Counted from the stretch's first letter, positions 39,901-49,730 are shown. The stretch: DNA of 64,000 bases from Pteria penguin (GCA_035048485.1 CM068582.1:38661096-38725095), one strand, 5' to 3'. Made by a program: numbers and translations. The notes: generated by a model from the letters alone, not told the origin.

Positions 39901-40931
39901 GCTTATGTACAGGATTGACATATTGAGATTCCGCTTTTGAGAACTGTTTTAAAAACTGTTATGTTATCCAGAGAGTTATTCACTAATTACAGATTTAGAG
40001 GTTGTTGGCCCTTATTTCTAATACAGACTGAAATCTATCGAAACTAAAAGAAATTAAACTTTGAATCATACATGTATGATCAATTCAATTCCTTATTGAT
40101 TTAACTATTGCTGGCATACATAATTTGAATGTTGTAACTTTTACAATACATGTGTACATCATGACATGTACATAATTATAAGATGAAATGTCTTGATTGA
40201 AAGTAAACAGAAATGTAAAATGACAATGTATTGAAAAAATACCATCGTCTTTCAGTATATATTAAGTTGTATAAGAATATCTGTTTTTCAGTGTAAAAAT
40301 TCTTGAAAGCAAACATAAATTGAAAGTTCTATACGTCAATCCCGTATATAAGCACGATTCAATATGGTGTATATCCTTCATATAAGCCAATATTGTTCCT
40401 GATTCAATATGGCAAAGCCGGATCATGCGTAAATCCTTTATTGTGTTTATTCATGAATGGGACTTCAGACTATATTATTCTCAAATAATTATATGGATAG
40501 TAACCGTATGGACTATAAAATATGTTTGGGTCACCTAAAAATAGCACTTAAAGGCAAGAAAACATAAAAGTTTGATAGTGTTTGGTATTTAGGAGCACTT
40601 CTACATACAGATCATGTATGTATGACAAGAAAAAGAGGTGACCAACATGGCTGATTGTTGTACAATGAAGTGGGTTTGCAAAACCAAGCACTCTCCTGAT
40701 GTATAAACTTACAATATGATAGCATGCATCAAGAGGAGACAGGTCGGCTAGGGCACTGGCAAACTTTAAAAACTTCTCATCTGTGGAAACAACTTCAAAC
40801 TTGGCGCTTTGTCGCACGAGAGTTTTACCACTAGTATCATCTCCAAACAGCCATTCTTTGACTGAGTCCAAAAAACTTTCTGATGAACCGTAGACACTAA
40901 ATATTATCACAAAAACAAAGAAGAAGTTCAT
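24780..40931 (-). CDS. bmb: Brambleberry-like nuclear fusion protein (KAR5/GEX1 family), complete, 11 exons
   Basis: Complement of 40713-40931, 36911-37039, 35871-36056, 35300-35522, 33228-33344, 31989-32168, 31018-31224, 28924-29100, 27107-27198, 26191-26306 and 24780-24912. The exons join without a phase conflict into 592 codons plus TGA. The start ATG at 40931 begins a signal peptide (MNFFFVFVIIFSVYG). Residues 74-178 hold the family block: LLNCQSEAENR, CTQEM, QCTEHMDGPTWNAY and ARAMCYASQQHQFR, recognisable from animal brambleberry proteins. Residues 180-350 are coiled-coil-like, residues 355-425 are hydrophobic with two or three membrane segments, and the C-terminus has a CFGVTRSGTPC...FCHKH motif. 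Known family role: a nuclear-envelope protein needed for fusion of nuclei (karyogamy, or fusion of karyomeres in zebrafish embryos). Function here is inferred from homology. Confidence 0.9.
25560..25990. repeat. AGGTCA-rich tandem array inside bmb intron 10
   Basis: Two to three units related to 22415-22925 (GGTCAAGGTCAAAAGGTAAAAAAATTTGGTA, given here as a composite of short words GGTCAAGGTC and AATTTGGTACC). Confidence 0.7.
26191..26306 (-). CDS. bmb: bmb exon 10: linker
   Basis: Between TATTTTCCAG and GTCAAG|GTAAAC, phase 0 to phase 2. It encodes EDYDHVRRYISNHFDG followed by Ser/Pro-rich sequence. Confidence 0.82.
27107..27198 (-). CDS. bmb: bmb exon 9: linker
   Basis: Between TGCTTACAG and CCACT|GTATGT, phase 1 to phase 0. 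It encodes a polar, Arg/Glu/Pro-rich linker with no recognised domain. Confidence 0.8.
28600..28890. repeat. AGGTCA-rich repeat in bmb intron 8
   Basis: Contains AAGGTCATTGTCAAGGTC, a (GACA)n/(CAAA)n stretch and a terminal ATGCCCCC ... GGGGGCAT pair. Same family as the other arrays. Confidence 0.7.
28924..29100 (-). CDS. bmb: bmb exon 8: cytosolic/nucleoplasmic linker
   Basis: Between ATTTTACAG and ATAT|GTAAGA, phase 1 to phase 1. It starts with WRPKHR just after the last membrane segment, then an acidic Ser/Thr-rich stretch and LTASELQTLQALLNKA. Confidence 0.84.
29101..31017. other. bmb intron 7
   Basis: Holds the poly-C tract and a GC-richer stretch 29550-30260 with repeated CGTATGC / GCATACG words (for example AGAGCGTATGCATA and AGAGCGTACGCC), probably another dispersed repeat. 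The plus frame 30680-31087 overlaps bmb exon 7 antisense and was not recognised as a gene. Confidence 0.5.
29366..29384. repeat. Poly-C tract
   Basis: 19 consecutive C, rare in AT-rich DNA, in the bmb intron 29101-31017. Confidence 0.9.
31018..31224 (-). CDS. bmb: bmb exon 7: membrane segments
   Basis: The acceptor ATTATTGTAG before AGGAC at 31224 is chosen because it keeps phase 1 (giving E-DKLNL). An AG upstream at about 31267 would shift the frame. It encodes two to three hydrophobic stretches (LILLIGQHAGYYFLLMMLVA, RLLVLVASIVNG, AIAILII) and ends at ATAG|GTACTT. Confidence 0.86.
31989..32168 (-). CDS. bmb: bmb exon 6: end of coiled coil, pre-membrane WF motif
   Basis: Between TTCACAG and CTCAG|GTAAAA, phase 1 to phase 1. 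It ends with KKISWFTQVLGSS, at the place where the family enters its membrane region. Confidence 0.87.
32450..32875. repeat. Minisatellite with TGTGAGC, about 27-28 base units
   Basis: Roughly fifteen diverged units of the form ...TTTACCACTGTCATGTGTGAGCCT..., inside bmb intron 5. Confidence 0.85.
32876..33150 (-). mobile_element. tRNA-derived SINE (minus)
   Basis: The complement of the 4455 family: head with GTGGTATCACGCTCGTC and a B box GGTTCGAGTCTC, tail towards 32876 with AATCAATCAACCAAT. It abuts the minisatellite. Confidence 0.85.
33228..33344 (-). CDS. bmb: bmb exon 5: coiled-coil segment
   Basis: Between TTTTCTTAG and TTAG|GTACGT, phase 1 to phase 1. It encodes a Lys/Gln/Asp-rich helix (RLTDQTDKQEKNHEKI...). 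Confidence 0.87.
33555..35180. repeat. Tandem array of about 150-base units split by an inserted element
   Basis: Units share ATATATCCAAATTTGGT, GAATATGATGAAAGGTA, TCATCAGCTGTGACC and AATAGGGTTCTTCCTCT, with starts near 33680, 33829, 34897 and 35049. The segment 33889-34844 interrupts the array. It lies in bmb intron 4. Confidence 0.8.
33889..34844. mobile_element. pogo/Tigger-like non-autonomous element
   Basis: The left end is CAGTCAAACCTCGTTATCTC and the right end AGATATCAAAGTTTGACTG, inverted with respect to each other and each flanked by TA, the Tc1/mariner/pogo target duplication. Sub-terminal TTCGAGATATC words recur. The AT-rich interior has no transposase frame. Confidence 0.8.
35300..35522 (-). 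CDS. bmb: bmb exon 4: coiled-coil segment
   Basis: Between TTACGCAG and TTGG|GTAAGA, phase 0 to phase 1. It encodes a heptad-like amphipathic helix (LFESQQELLGTHQQL...). Confidence 0.88.
35871..36056 (-). CDS. bmb: bmb exon 3: conserved GPTWNAY / CYASQQHQFR block
   Basis: Between TTGTAG and CTTAAG|GTAAGT, phase 0 to phase 0, 62 codons. It carries the most diagnostic family words, CTEHMDGPTWNAY and ARAMCYASQQHQFRKM. Confidence 0.92.
36911..37039 (-). CDS. bmb: bmb exon 2: conserved LLNCQ block
   Basis: The acceptor TTTGAAG precedes GTTGTG at 37039. This is chosen over the AG seven bases downstream because only it keeps phase 0. The exon encodes KKKCGELSEEDL and LLNCQSEAENRPTFKC and ends at ATG|GTAAAT. 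Confidence 0.88.
38046..38219 (+). mobile_element. tRNA-derived SINE, second head type
   Basis: The head GGCTTGGTGTAGTGGTTAAG and B box GGTTCGATTCCCG form a tRNA-like 5' part different from the 4455 family. The tail GCGACGTAAAACACCAATCAA then (CCAA)n resembles that family's 3' end. Confidence 0.82.
38361..38655 (-). mobile_element. tRNA-derived SINE (minus)
   Basis: Complement of the 4455-type body: TTTTACATCACTCCACGATTA at the 3' end, GGTAGGTCCGTTGC-type core, and head ending at GCCAGTGTGGCC. Diverged from its neighbour at 38675. Confidence 0.82.
38675..38955 (-). mobile_element. tRNA-derived SINE (minus)
   Basis: Starts with (ATTG)n at the plus-strand left edge, then TTTTACGTCACTCCACGATT, and ends with the tRNA-like head at GGCCACACCGGCTTA. 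Lies about 20 bases from the previous copy in the same orientation. Confidence 0.85.
40713..40931 (-). CDS. bmb: bmb exon 1: signal peptide and N-terminus
   Basis: ATG at 40931 is the first in-frame start and gives a classical signal peptide. The donor CATATT|GTAAGT is strong and leaves phase 0 after residue 73 (...DACYHI). The frame also stays open into the intron, but the family sequence continues in exon 2. Confidence 0.88.
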
Positions 40932-41012
40932 TTCATGTCATTTTCTAAACCTACGGACAGCTGACGGATGAAGGTTTCACTTTCGAATTAACTCTGACCG
41001 GGGAAGGTCTAA

Positions 41013-41198
41013 TGACCTGATGGTTTAATGACCTGATATTGACCTGATGTATATTTTGAATAATTATTGGATATATTTTTGTTTTTCTTTATAGAAATAA
41101 TGATAATAAAGAATATCTAATGTTTAAATTCAAAAATATTCATGCACAGGTGAAGAGAGGCATCAATAACTATTGACCTGATGTTGAAATGACCTGAT
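41013..41198. promoter_or_regulatory. Five copies of TGACCTGAT upstream of bmb
   Basis: TGACCTGAT occurs at 41013, 41029, 41040, 41174 and 41190, within 270 bases upstream of the bmb start codon. TGACCT is the reverse of AGGTCA, the nuclear-receptor half-site. Function is not shown; it may be a degraded short tandem repeat. Confidence 0.3.
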
Positions 41199-42109
41199 AT
41201 TAATTCGCTGGTTGTTGGAAGTATTTTCTAACAAAAACACGTCTATTATCATTATAAATTATATTTATTATACAAGTATATGATAATCTATGAATGTAGA
41301 TAACAGGCATGCATTACTATTTAAATATTATTATGCTGTGAATTATCATTGTCATTTATTTGATTTATTTCCTTATGAATTATTTGTAATGAAGGACATC
41401 TAGATCTATCTATCTCCTTATACTGCAGCATCCCCTTTTCGGGTATTATGTGCAGCGTGCGCGTCTGTGTTGTGGAGTTAAAAGAAACTGGACATTGTTT
41501 GAAATGTCCATTTAGAAATTACAAGACGTGTTATGTGCAAATGAAAGTATTACAGACAAACAGTATTGTATTAGTACGCCGATTTGTACGCTGAGAAAAT
41601 ACAGTGCGGTATAAATTCAGGGCTGATTTCATGTAAAAGCCCAATTAAAATTCAATGTAACATGGTAAATGCTTTAGTTTTAACCAATAAAGCCACTGAA
41701 GACCAACCCATACCGTTTAGAGGCAAAATCTGTGATTTTACAAGAATCTTGTAAAACCTGAGACGTTGGCAGAGGCGTGTGTGGATTGTAAAGGAACGAT
41801 AATTCTGCTTTGGAGATTGGATGGGAGGGGCTAGCCGAGCAGCAAACGCGTGCTCGTCCTGAGCACCAGCGTCTCTGAGGCACAGCAATTTTACCTCCGT
41901 GACACCAGTGTCCCAACCCTGGGAGCAACCGCCAGAATCTCATCTAGGTACCAGGGTCGCACTTCCGGGGGCACCTGAATCTCATCTCTGGGACACCAGG
42001 GTTTTACATCCGGGACACCAGGATCTCACTTCCGGGTATCTGAGTCTCACGTCATGGGCATCAGGATCCACGTAAGGTGAAAAATCTGCAAGCTAGTAAC
42101 ACAAATATG

Positions 42110-43135
42110 TACCCTGAGTTATACCAATTTCAAGGTTCTAAAATAAATGGGCAATATCGTGTTTAGTTCCACATTGAGATGAATGCCAACTCCAATTCAA
42201 AAATAAGTTAAAAGACCATGTGCCTGAATGGAGTGGGAGTCTCCTATTTGCATAAAACACATATCGCATACACTGTCGAATCCGGTCAGTTTACAAAGGT
42301 AAAGACAGTGCGTTTATATGATCATGTTCCAAAATGTCGGTTACATTTTTGAAATAAGGACCTCAAACCGCATTAGATATCGACTAAAGAATTTCCTCAG
42401 TGACAATGCCAGACATTTGTTTTTCTTGTGTGAGTAGATTGGTATCAAATAGCTTAGCCCTCAGGACGAAGTTTTCATGTTTAGTACATACGCTGTGTGT
42501 GTAGTCTTGTTTTTCTTTTTTTGTGTCTGAAAATGTGATGGGTGTATACAGTAGATATATCAGATTTCAAGGTACAAAATTAGCTGTCAGATTTTATTGT
42601 ATTTTGAGAGGTTGATTTCTACCAATACTTTTCTGGAAACAACATCTCTTGGCATCTATACTGTATAGTTAGATATTTCATATATTACAAAATGTCCTAC
42701 TTTCAGCAGGTTTCCGCCAGTTTCAGTAGCGGAATCGATCCTCCTTAGGTCTCCAGGCTGTAGTAAGAGCTTTAATTTTCAAGTTTAAGTTGATGATATG
42801 TTCTGGATTCAGTAGGTTTCATTCATGTACACTCCCTTAAATGTCCCGATTTCCCTCACTTTCCGGTGGCGGAAAATTGCTGGAAGGTTTCCGTTGCGGA
42901 AATATCAAGTTACTGCAAGTTTCCACCAGTTTCCGTTCCGGAAACACCATGTTTCAGCAAGTTTCCGCACGGAAACCTTTCGGAAACTTGCAGTAACTGG
43001 GACATTTCCCGCAAGTTTCTGGAAACCATGTTTTTTGCAGTGTGCCCTGGTATAGACTGTAAGTTGTGAAATAAAAACGTCATACAAGGAGTGGATAGTA
43101 TGTTGCCTCTCAGAAAAAGGAAAGTTGGAAATACT
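42110..43135. repeat. Dispersed repeat family A, copy 4, with internal extra segment
   Basis: 42110-42500 and 43045-43135 correspond to consecutive parts of the copy at 12325-13000. The middle, about 42500-43040, has no counterpart there and is full of GTTTCCG / CGGAAAC words. Confidence 0.65.
42909..42997. repeat. Perfect 16-base inverted repeat (hairpin)
   Basis: GTTACTGCAAGTTTCC at 42909-42924 is the exact complement of GGAAACTTGCAGTAAC at 42982-42997. Smaller GTTTCCG/CGGAAAC pairs lie in the loop. Confidence 0.85.
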
Positions 43136-43730
43136 AAATTTGAAATCATCAAGTTGTCATAGAAAGGACTGTATAATGAAGCATCCTATAATCAGAAAAT
43201 GCACTACATTAATCCTGTCGTTACCTTCATCCAATTATAGTGATAAGCTAAGGAAAACTGATGTTGTCCTTATTTAAATTATTTATTTGTACGCCAAAAT
43301 CATCATGCAAATTGAAAGGCTTACAGCATGAATACATTCTATACCAAAATTTAATTATCATGACAAAAGCGAGACGACTGCACAAAAAGCCACATTCACA
43401 GAATTTACATTGTTTGATACAAGCTTTACATAAATATTCAAACTGAATGAAATCATACTTCACATTTTTCAACATAAATAGAATATAAGGAAAATAACGA
43501 CCAAAGAAGACAGGAGCTAACACGTTAAAGGATACATCACGATCCTGCATATTATTTGTGGACCATCAGTACCCAAACATATCACAATTCTATTTCAGTG
43601 TTACGGTACTTATACGAGATACATTTCAATCCGATATTGCTGTTAAAAATGTATAAATTGTCAAAAAACTAATAATAAACTCCTTCATGCATAAGTCTGC
43701 CCTCACATGGTGATTTACTCTTCCTATTAA

Positions 43731-43955
43731 GCCGAAGCCGGTGTGGAGCAGTGGATGAGGTGCTTGCGGGAGGTCTTTGGATGAGACAGTAAAACCGAGA
43801 TGACTGTGTCATGGTACCCGCTGCACGTAAAAAGTCCCTCACTGCTTCGGATGGGTTCATTGCAAAGATATAAATTTCTATGCAATGTATCCATTAGATG
43901 TCGTTACCATATACGTGAAATAGTCTTTGATTGACATAAAACAATAATCAATATA
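43731..43955 (+). mobile_element. tRNA-derived SINE, head-truncated variant
   Basis: GCCGGTGTGGAGCAGTGG head remnant, GATGAGACAGTAAAACCGAG, CCCTCACTGCTTCGGATGGG, ACCATATACGTGAAATA and a TTGACATAAAACAATAATCAAT tail. The B box has been lost. Confidence 0.8.
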
Positions 43956-44696
43956 TCTATCGACATTATTACGTCAATCTAACGATAATTTTGCGCTTTC
44001 TCTGTATTTCTCATTTTCATATCTTCGGGTTTTAGCATCCCTAAAAAGACATGATTTGTGTAATACGCATCTGGAGCACAGAATTGATGTTGATATACTC
44101 ACATATATATACATATTACTACTCAAAACTACCATGAATTGCTTATCAAGGCAATGAAATACAAGCTACAACATTCATTGCTATTACCATCTCAGATCCA
44201 ACAGGGGAACAGTTATTGAAATAATCTAACGAGAAGTGACACGATAAAATATTTCTTATGAACATAAACTCAGTTACAGTCAAATAAATTTTACAATGTA
44301 CTTTACAGTTATTTGACTTCTCTGTGAATAGACAAGTTCTATAGATATTCCAATAAAAACACAACACTTCTTGGTTCTATAGATATTCCAGACTGCATAA
44401 CAATACAACACTTCTTGGTATGGTAATTGTCCACCACAGATTTATTTAATTGTTCACGTTATCGCATTAATGTTATAGTGGCAAATACTGGCACCTTGAT
44501 GATGTGACAGTAAATATTACTGCACTTTGCATAAATCAAGCAGTGGAACAATTTTCTGCCCATCTAAATGAAAATAATAAAAGTACCCCATAATAATAAA
44601 TAGCAAGTCATCAAACTAGTAAGGCATACATGTAATATAAGAATGTTATTAAATATACTTTTTCAAAATTCAACAATAGCTGAGTGTTAGTAACCT

Positions 44697-44918
44697 CTAC
44701 ACAACGACGCTTCTCCTATCAATTTCTGAAAATGGACATTTGTCGTCTTTGCATATCCATTGTGTAAAAGTTTTATCTCTCAGACTGTACCGTGTCGTAT
44801 TAATGTAATTATATGCATCATGGCGCCACATAAGGCCGAAGTGGCACAATTCATTGGTCAACACGATGTGGTTTGTATCGCACAATGATGCATGAACTGA
44901 TATTTGTGAGTTCTTCAG
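44697..44918 (-). CDS. Possible FLYWCH-like zinc-finger exon (uncertain)
   Basis: An open frame of 73 codons plus stop, bounded upstream by an AG at 44919-44920. It contains LCHFGLMWRHDAYNY, then RDKTFTQWICKDDKCPF, which resembles a FLYWCH finger (G/Y-x-Y ... W-x-C-x4-5-C). It lies just 3' of the Mind bomb RING exon on the same strand but in the wrong phase (0 rather than 1) to be its next exon. It may be a small gene, a relic, or chance. Confidence 0.3.
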   Translation of the reverse strand: MKNSQISVHASLCDTNHIVLTNELCHFGLMWRHDAYNYINTTRYSLRDKTFTQWICKDDKCPFSEIDRRSVVV

Positions 44919-44965
44919 CTGTACTGAACTGGATCGAAGGATACAATTAATAGCATTTTATGTTC

Positions 44966-45011
44966 AAAAAAAAAAAAAAAAAAGAAAGAAAGAAAGAAAG
45001 AAAGAAAGAAA
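44966..45011. repeat. Poly-A plus (AAAG)n
   Basis: An A run followed by about seven AAAG units. Confidence 0.95.
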
Positions 45012-45203
45012 TTCAAACACGACAAGTTTATATTTTGCAGCATGACTAGAATTCATCTAACAATAAGAATTTTCGTTTCCGTGAATAAGAACTAATGCAA
45101 ATACCACAGAGTTAATAAATGATTAAAAAACAACAAAATAAATATCAATAGATGAAAATAATGTAACTCATGTTACCCTGACTGGAGGTACAGCTCATGC
45201 CTT

Positions 45204-45438
45204 TTAATACTTACCTGGACCTACTCGATCTTCGATAGGTTTTAGGCAAACAATGCAATCTTCGACTTTGAAACAACAACTTGGACACATACAGCGGTGA
45301 CCACAGGGGCGGGTTGTAACAATACCTTGTTGACGGAAACATATGAAACATGGTACATTCATTTCTTGGGTAAACATCTCCTGTTCTTTTTGTCCACTAT
45401 TTGGTCTGGTTCGACCACGCTGAGCTCCTCTTCCTTTT
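45204..45438 (-). CDS. MIB exon 17: C-terminal RING finger
   Basis: The acceptor TTATATCAG precedes an Arg/Gly/Gln linker and the RING: CFICF...RPCGHRCMCPSCC...CIVCLKP, a C3HC4 pattern with MIB-like short loops. Read straight on, the frame ends GPGKY-TAA at 45206-45204, close to the RING as in MIB proteins. A perfect donor CAG|GTAAGT at 45214 means a further short terminal exon is also possible. Confidence 0.82.
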
Positions 45439-47111
45439 CTGATATAATAATCACATAAAATAAGTGCATGAAACCGTTAACCATGTATGGGCAACCTGGA
45501 CATTACACAGACTAATTCTGTCGTGAAATCAAAATGAAATAATTTTTCATAAATCTGTTTTGAAGGGGAAGAACTTTCCTATCATTAAATGTAGTAAAAT
45601 GATAATAGCGATTTCCCATTTGTAACATCATAGATTGTAAAAACGAATTTATTCATCAAGACATTTTTATAATATATTTAGCTATCACGTATATAGCGTA
45701 TGTAGCATTTATCTGAAAGCATTATCAATATTGTATTACAGATTATAATAGATATCGCATCTTTTTAATAAAATCTCAGAAAAATCGCAAAAATATCACT
45801 GTCAAAAACATGGTGATGTATATTAAGCTACCAGTGAATTTACTTAATATATGTCAGAAGTTAACGTGAAGATAGAAAGTTTGACATAATTTTGAAAATA
45901 TATCCTAATGTATTGAAATGTCGCAAAAATATCACATTGTCTGCCGGTAACCCTCCTCCTATGTTCATTTGGCCAATTTTGAAGAATATTCTGAAATCTT
46001 ATGCATAATACAGCAAAACTAATCATATTTGCACTTTGGCAGTTGTGGGCGCTTTGGAGTTTATGGTTGAAAACTATAAATTTTCAATAAAATAGCTGAA
46101 AATTGAAAAGACTGATATATACTTATATATAAGTGATATCAGAATCATTTTTCTGGATATTACACCTTTATGCCCATTTTCTGGGGTAAAAACTGTTAAT
46201 GTGTTGGTAAAAATCACTGAAAATTTGGGATTAAAAAATGAATTAAATGAACCCTAGAAAAATTAAAAAGGGTATAATATTCCGAAGCTTAATAACAATG
46301 TAAGAAAGTGAGAATGATAAGATTTTGGCCGTTGAGGCTTTCTGATGGTTAGACTAAAGAAAGGAAAAGAAGACATTTGAAACAGTTATATGAGAAACAT
46401 ATGCCCTGCATTTTTCCGCAATGTGAAAAATCGTTAGTTACCCTCAAAATATCTAATTAGATAGATCCAAAACGAAAAATGCATGAATTATGGAATTTTT
46501 CAATTTTCTGCAATTTTTGTTAAAAATCTTTGGTTTTTACGTAAAACTCCTAAAACGATTCAACGACTTAAGTGCTATTATAGTGCTTATATGAAGAGTT
46601 TGGATAATGGAAAATTTAGATTTGAGAATGAAGATCATTTAATAAATCATGCCAAAGCTAAGTTAATATAATTATCTAAAGTTGTATCGTACTCCGTATC
46701 TGCAACCTTCCTCACAGCGGTTTTGATTTCTTCGTTATTTGTCATATCTATTGCTTGTTTTCCTCCTTTATTCCTTGCATCAATTTTAGCGCCAAATTTA
46801 ATGAGTAATGAGGCTATCTTGATGCGGTTTGCTTTGTCATTCCCTTGTTGACCACCAAGTAACACGACTATCTGAAAACAGAAATTATGGCCACATACCA
46901 TACGTATATATACACAAAACGCACATACAGACACGCACACATAGACACCCACAGGAAAATTAGAAAGTAAACATGAGAAAGTAAATATGAAAAAGTATAT
47001 CTGTGGTGCAATTTCTGTTCGAGTCATTTAAAATCACAACGATAATGGGTTTAAGTTATAAAGTATATTTTGATAAGTTGATCGTACAAAATGGTTATAG
47101 TGCAGTGAATG

Positions 47112-47183
<72 letters not shown>

Positions 47184-48240
47184 AACGACGACGACGACGA
47201 CGATGATGATGATAATGATAATAATAATAATACACAAAATAAAACGAAGACAAATATATGAGAAATATTTGAATTACTAAAATTTGTGTTAGAATTGTCG
47301 ACAATGCCTTATTACTCAATAAATATATTGTTGTTGAATCGTGAAAAATTAAACTGTGTATGGCACATACCGGAGGCTGACGTTTCTCCACGCCCAGAAC
47401 ACAGTGAAGGGGTGTATTGCCGTCTTTATCAACTGCGGAAGGATCGGCATCTGTACATCAGAAGAAATCAAGAAAAGTAGGTCATAATGAATACTGATCA
47501 TCAAAGCAATCAACGTTTACGTTCCTATACTAAATAAACCTTTAATCAAAGTCGAATAAATATCTAATGATCTAAATATTATACCGTAAGTTTCTTTTCA
47601 CGGCAATTAAAATCCTTTTTCCATAGGAAATCAGCACAGTGTAATGGTTATGTTCATAGACCATTTTCAGCTGAAAAATTGCCTAGAAAACTTACTGAAA
47701 TCCAAAATGAGTTTAACAAATTCATAATATCCCTCTATTGCTGCCATGTGTAACGGAGTTCTACCATTAGATTCTGCCATCTCTGTGTCGGCTTTTCCCT
47801 AGAAAAAAACACAGTACTAAATTCTAGTACTGGTAGTACAAAAAGAATATACGTTTTGAATTGATATTGTCAGCGTTATGTGACATTACACGGATTTAAA
47901 TGTAATTAAAATGATCTTGTATCTTTCAAATATTCTGTGATTGTTTTGTTTATAACATACATAAAATCATTACAATGCACTGTTCATCAAAAGTGAGGGC
48001 AGAATGATCATATTATAAACGGTATAGTTATATAACTTTATAATTTATTATTACAAATACTACTTTATGTTTACCTTAATTAGAAGGATATTGGCTATTT
48101 CAGTGCGATTGTTGACGGCGGCGATGTGTAATGCAGTGACCCCAGAATTCATGGCAATATTTGTTATCTGTGGTCTCTTTCCTGTAATCTTATCCACAGC
48201 ACTGTTCACAATAGAATAATAAATATCAATTTGTTAATAA

Positions 48241-48304
<64 letters not shown>

Positions 48305-49592
48305 TTAATATTGTTATCTGAGGTCTCTTTCCTGTAATCCTATCCACAGCATTGTTCACAATAGAATCACAAATATTAACTTGTTACTGATAACAAGAGA
48401 GAGAGAGAGAGAGAGAGAGTACTTAATATTTCGTACATTTTGCAGCCTTTGAGAGTAGCAAAATGAAGGCAGTTGAAGTGCTTGCTGTTGACTACAGTGA
48501 AATCTATCCCACAAGCCTCTACTAGTATGGTAATAATGTTGTCTTTGTTTCCTGATATGGCATCGTGTAACGCTGTATCACCATCAACGTCCTGCAAAAC
48601 AAAATATATAAATGTTTCATTGCCTACAAGGTTGTTTAAACAATTAAAGAATAAAAAATGTCTGCTATAGCTGTTATGATGTATGCAATTGTTTCATTTT
48701 TATTTCACAATGTTTTCAACAGGAATACATATACATTTAATTATACAGATCCGGAAACACACATATATACACAGACGTTGATAGAAGATTAGTTGTGACA
48801 TACCCTTGCGTTTATATTGCACCTATGTTCTAATAACATTTTGACGATGGTATTTGAGCCACACTTTGCTGCTACATGAATTGGGGATCTGCCATTTTTA
48901 TTTGCTAAATTTACATCGGCTCCGAATTTGATAAGCAGTTTAGCAATGTTTTCTTTATCCCTACAAAAATTGAATGCTTTTAATACGATATTTATGTATA
49001 TGATTATTTGATTAAATATTTATTATACCCAATACTTTAAACTATAAAAATCAATGATTTTATTTAAGAGTTTCAAAACATAAGTTGTATATTCAGTTGA
49101 TTTAATTTTGCACAATGATATTTATTACATAAAATAAGACCTAACAGCCACAACCAAAAAGATTTGCCAGTATATCTATATTATTCATTATATAGGATTG
49201 TTTGATACTTACGAGGCGATAGATGCAAGCAAGGCAGTGTTACCATTCTTATCCGGAATATCAGATTTGGCACCCTCTGCTAGAAGAACCTTTACAACGT
49301 CTTCATGACCCTCAAAGCACGCGCATATAAGAGCTGTTGTGCCTTTGATTTGTTTGTTGCACTTAATAGATACAACAAAAATAATATCACAGGTTCGTTA
49401 AAAATCGGTATTGTATTTAAATGTATGTTTCTTGTTTCACAGTCCTATAGTGTAAGTTATATGATAATTGTAACTAGTAAGTTGCATTGTATATTATTTT
49501 ATAGTTTGGTAACAAACACTACCGAAGCACTGAAGGATTTTTTCATATTTCCTCATATAATAAATCGTGTGTATGATGGTTTCTAAACCAAG

Positions 49593-49665
<73 letters not shown>

Positions 49666-49677
49666 TATAATAATAAT

Positions 49678-49730
<53 letters not shown>

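Larger units (their letters stand above)
37040..40712. other. bmb intron 1, 3.7 kb
   Basis: Holds three SINEs (38046-38219, 38361-38655, 38675-38955). At 39190-39850 repeat-like sequence contains TACCAGACC words and a short coding-looking minus stretch near 39480-39380 that was not identified. Confidence 0.6.
40932..44696. other. Region upstream of bmb
   Basis: Contains the TGACCTGAT copies, family A repeats at 42110-43130, tandem CATCTCGGGACACCAGG-like phrases at about 41900-42070, and a SINE at 43731. No transcribed gene was recognised. Confidence 0.5.

Noticed and set aside
41652..41943. Overlapping minus frames with Cys, Arg and Pro
   Set aside because: They sit in a region of repeated CACCAGG / CTCATCTC phrases and show no domain.
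47003..47391. Open frames with poly-Gln/Arg or poly-Val/Ile runs
   Set aside because: They are translations of a trinucleotide microsatellite in a MIB intron; no splice sites or homology.
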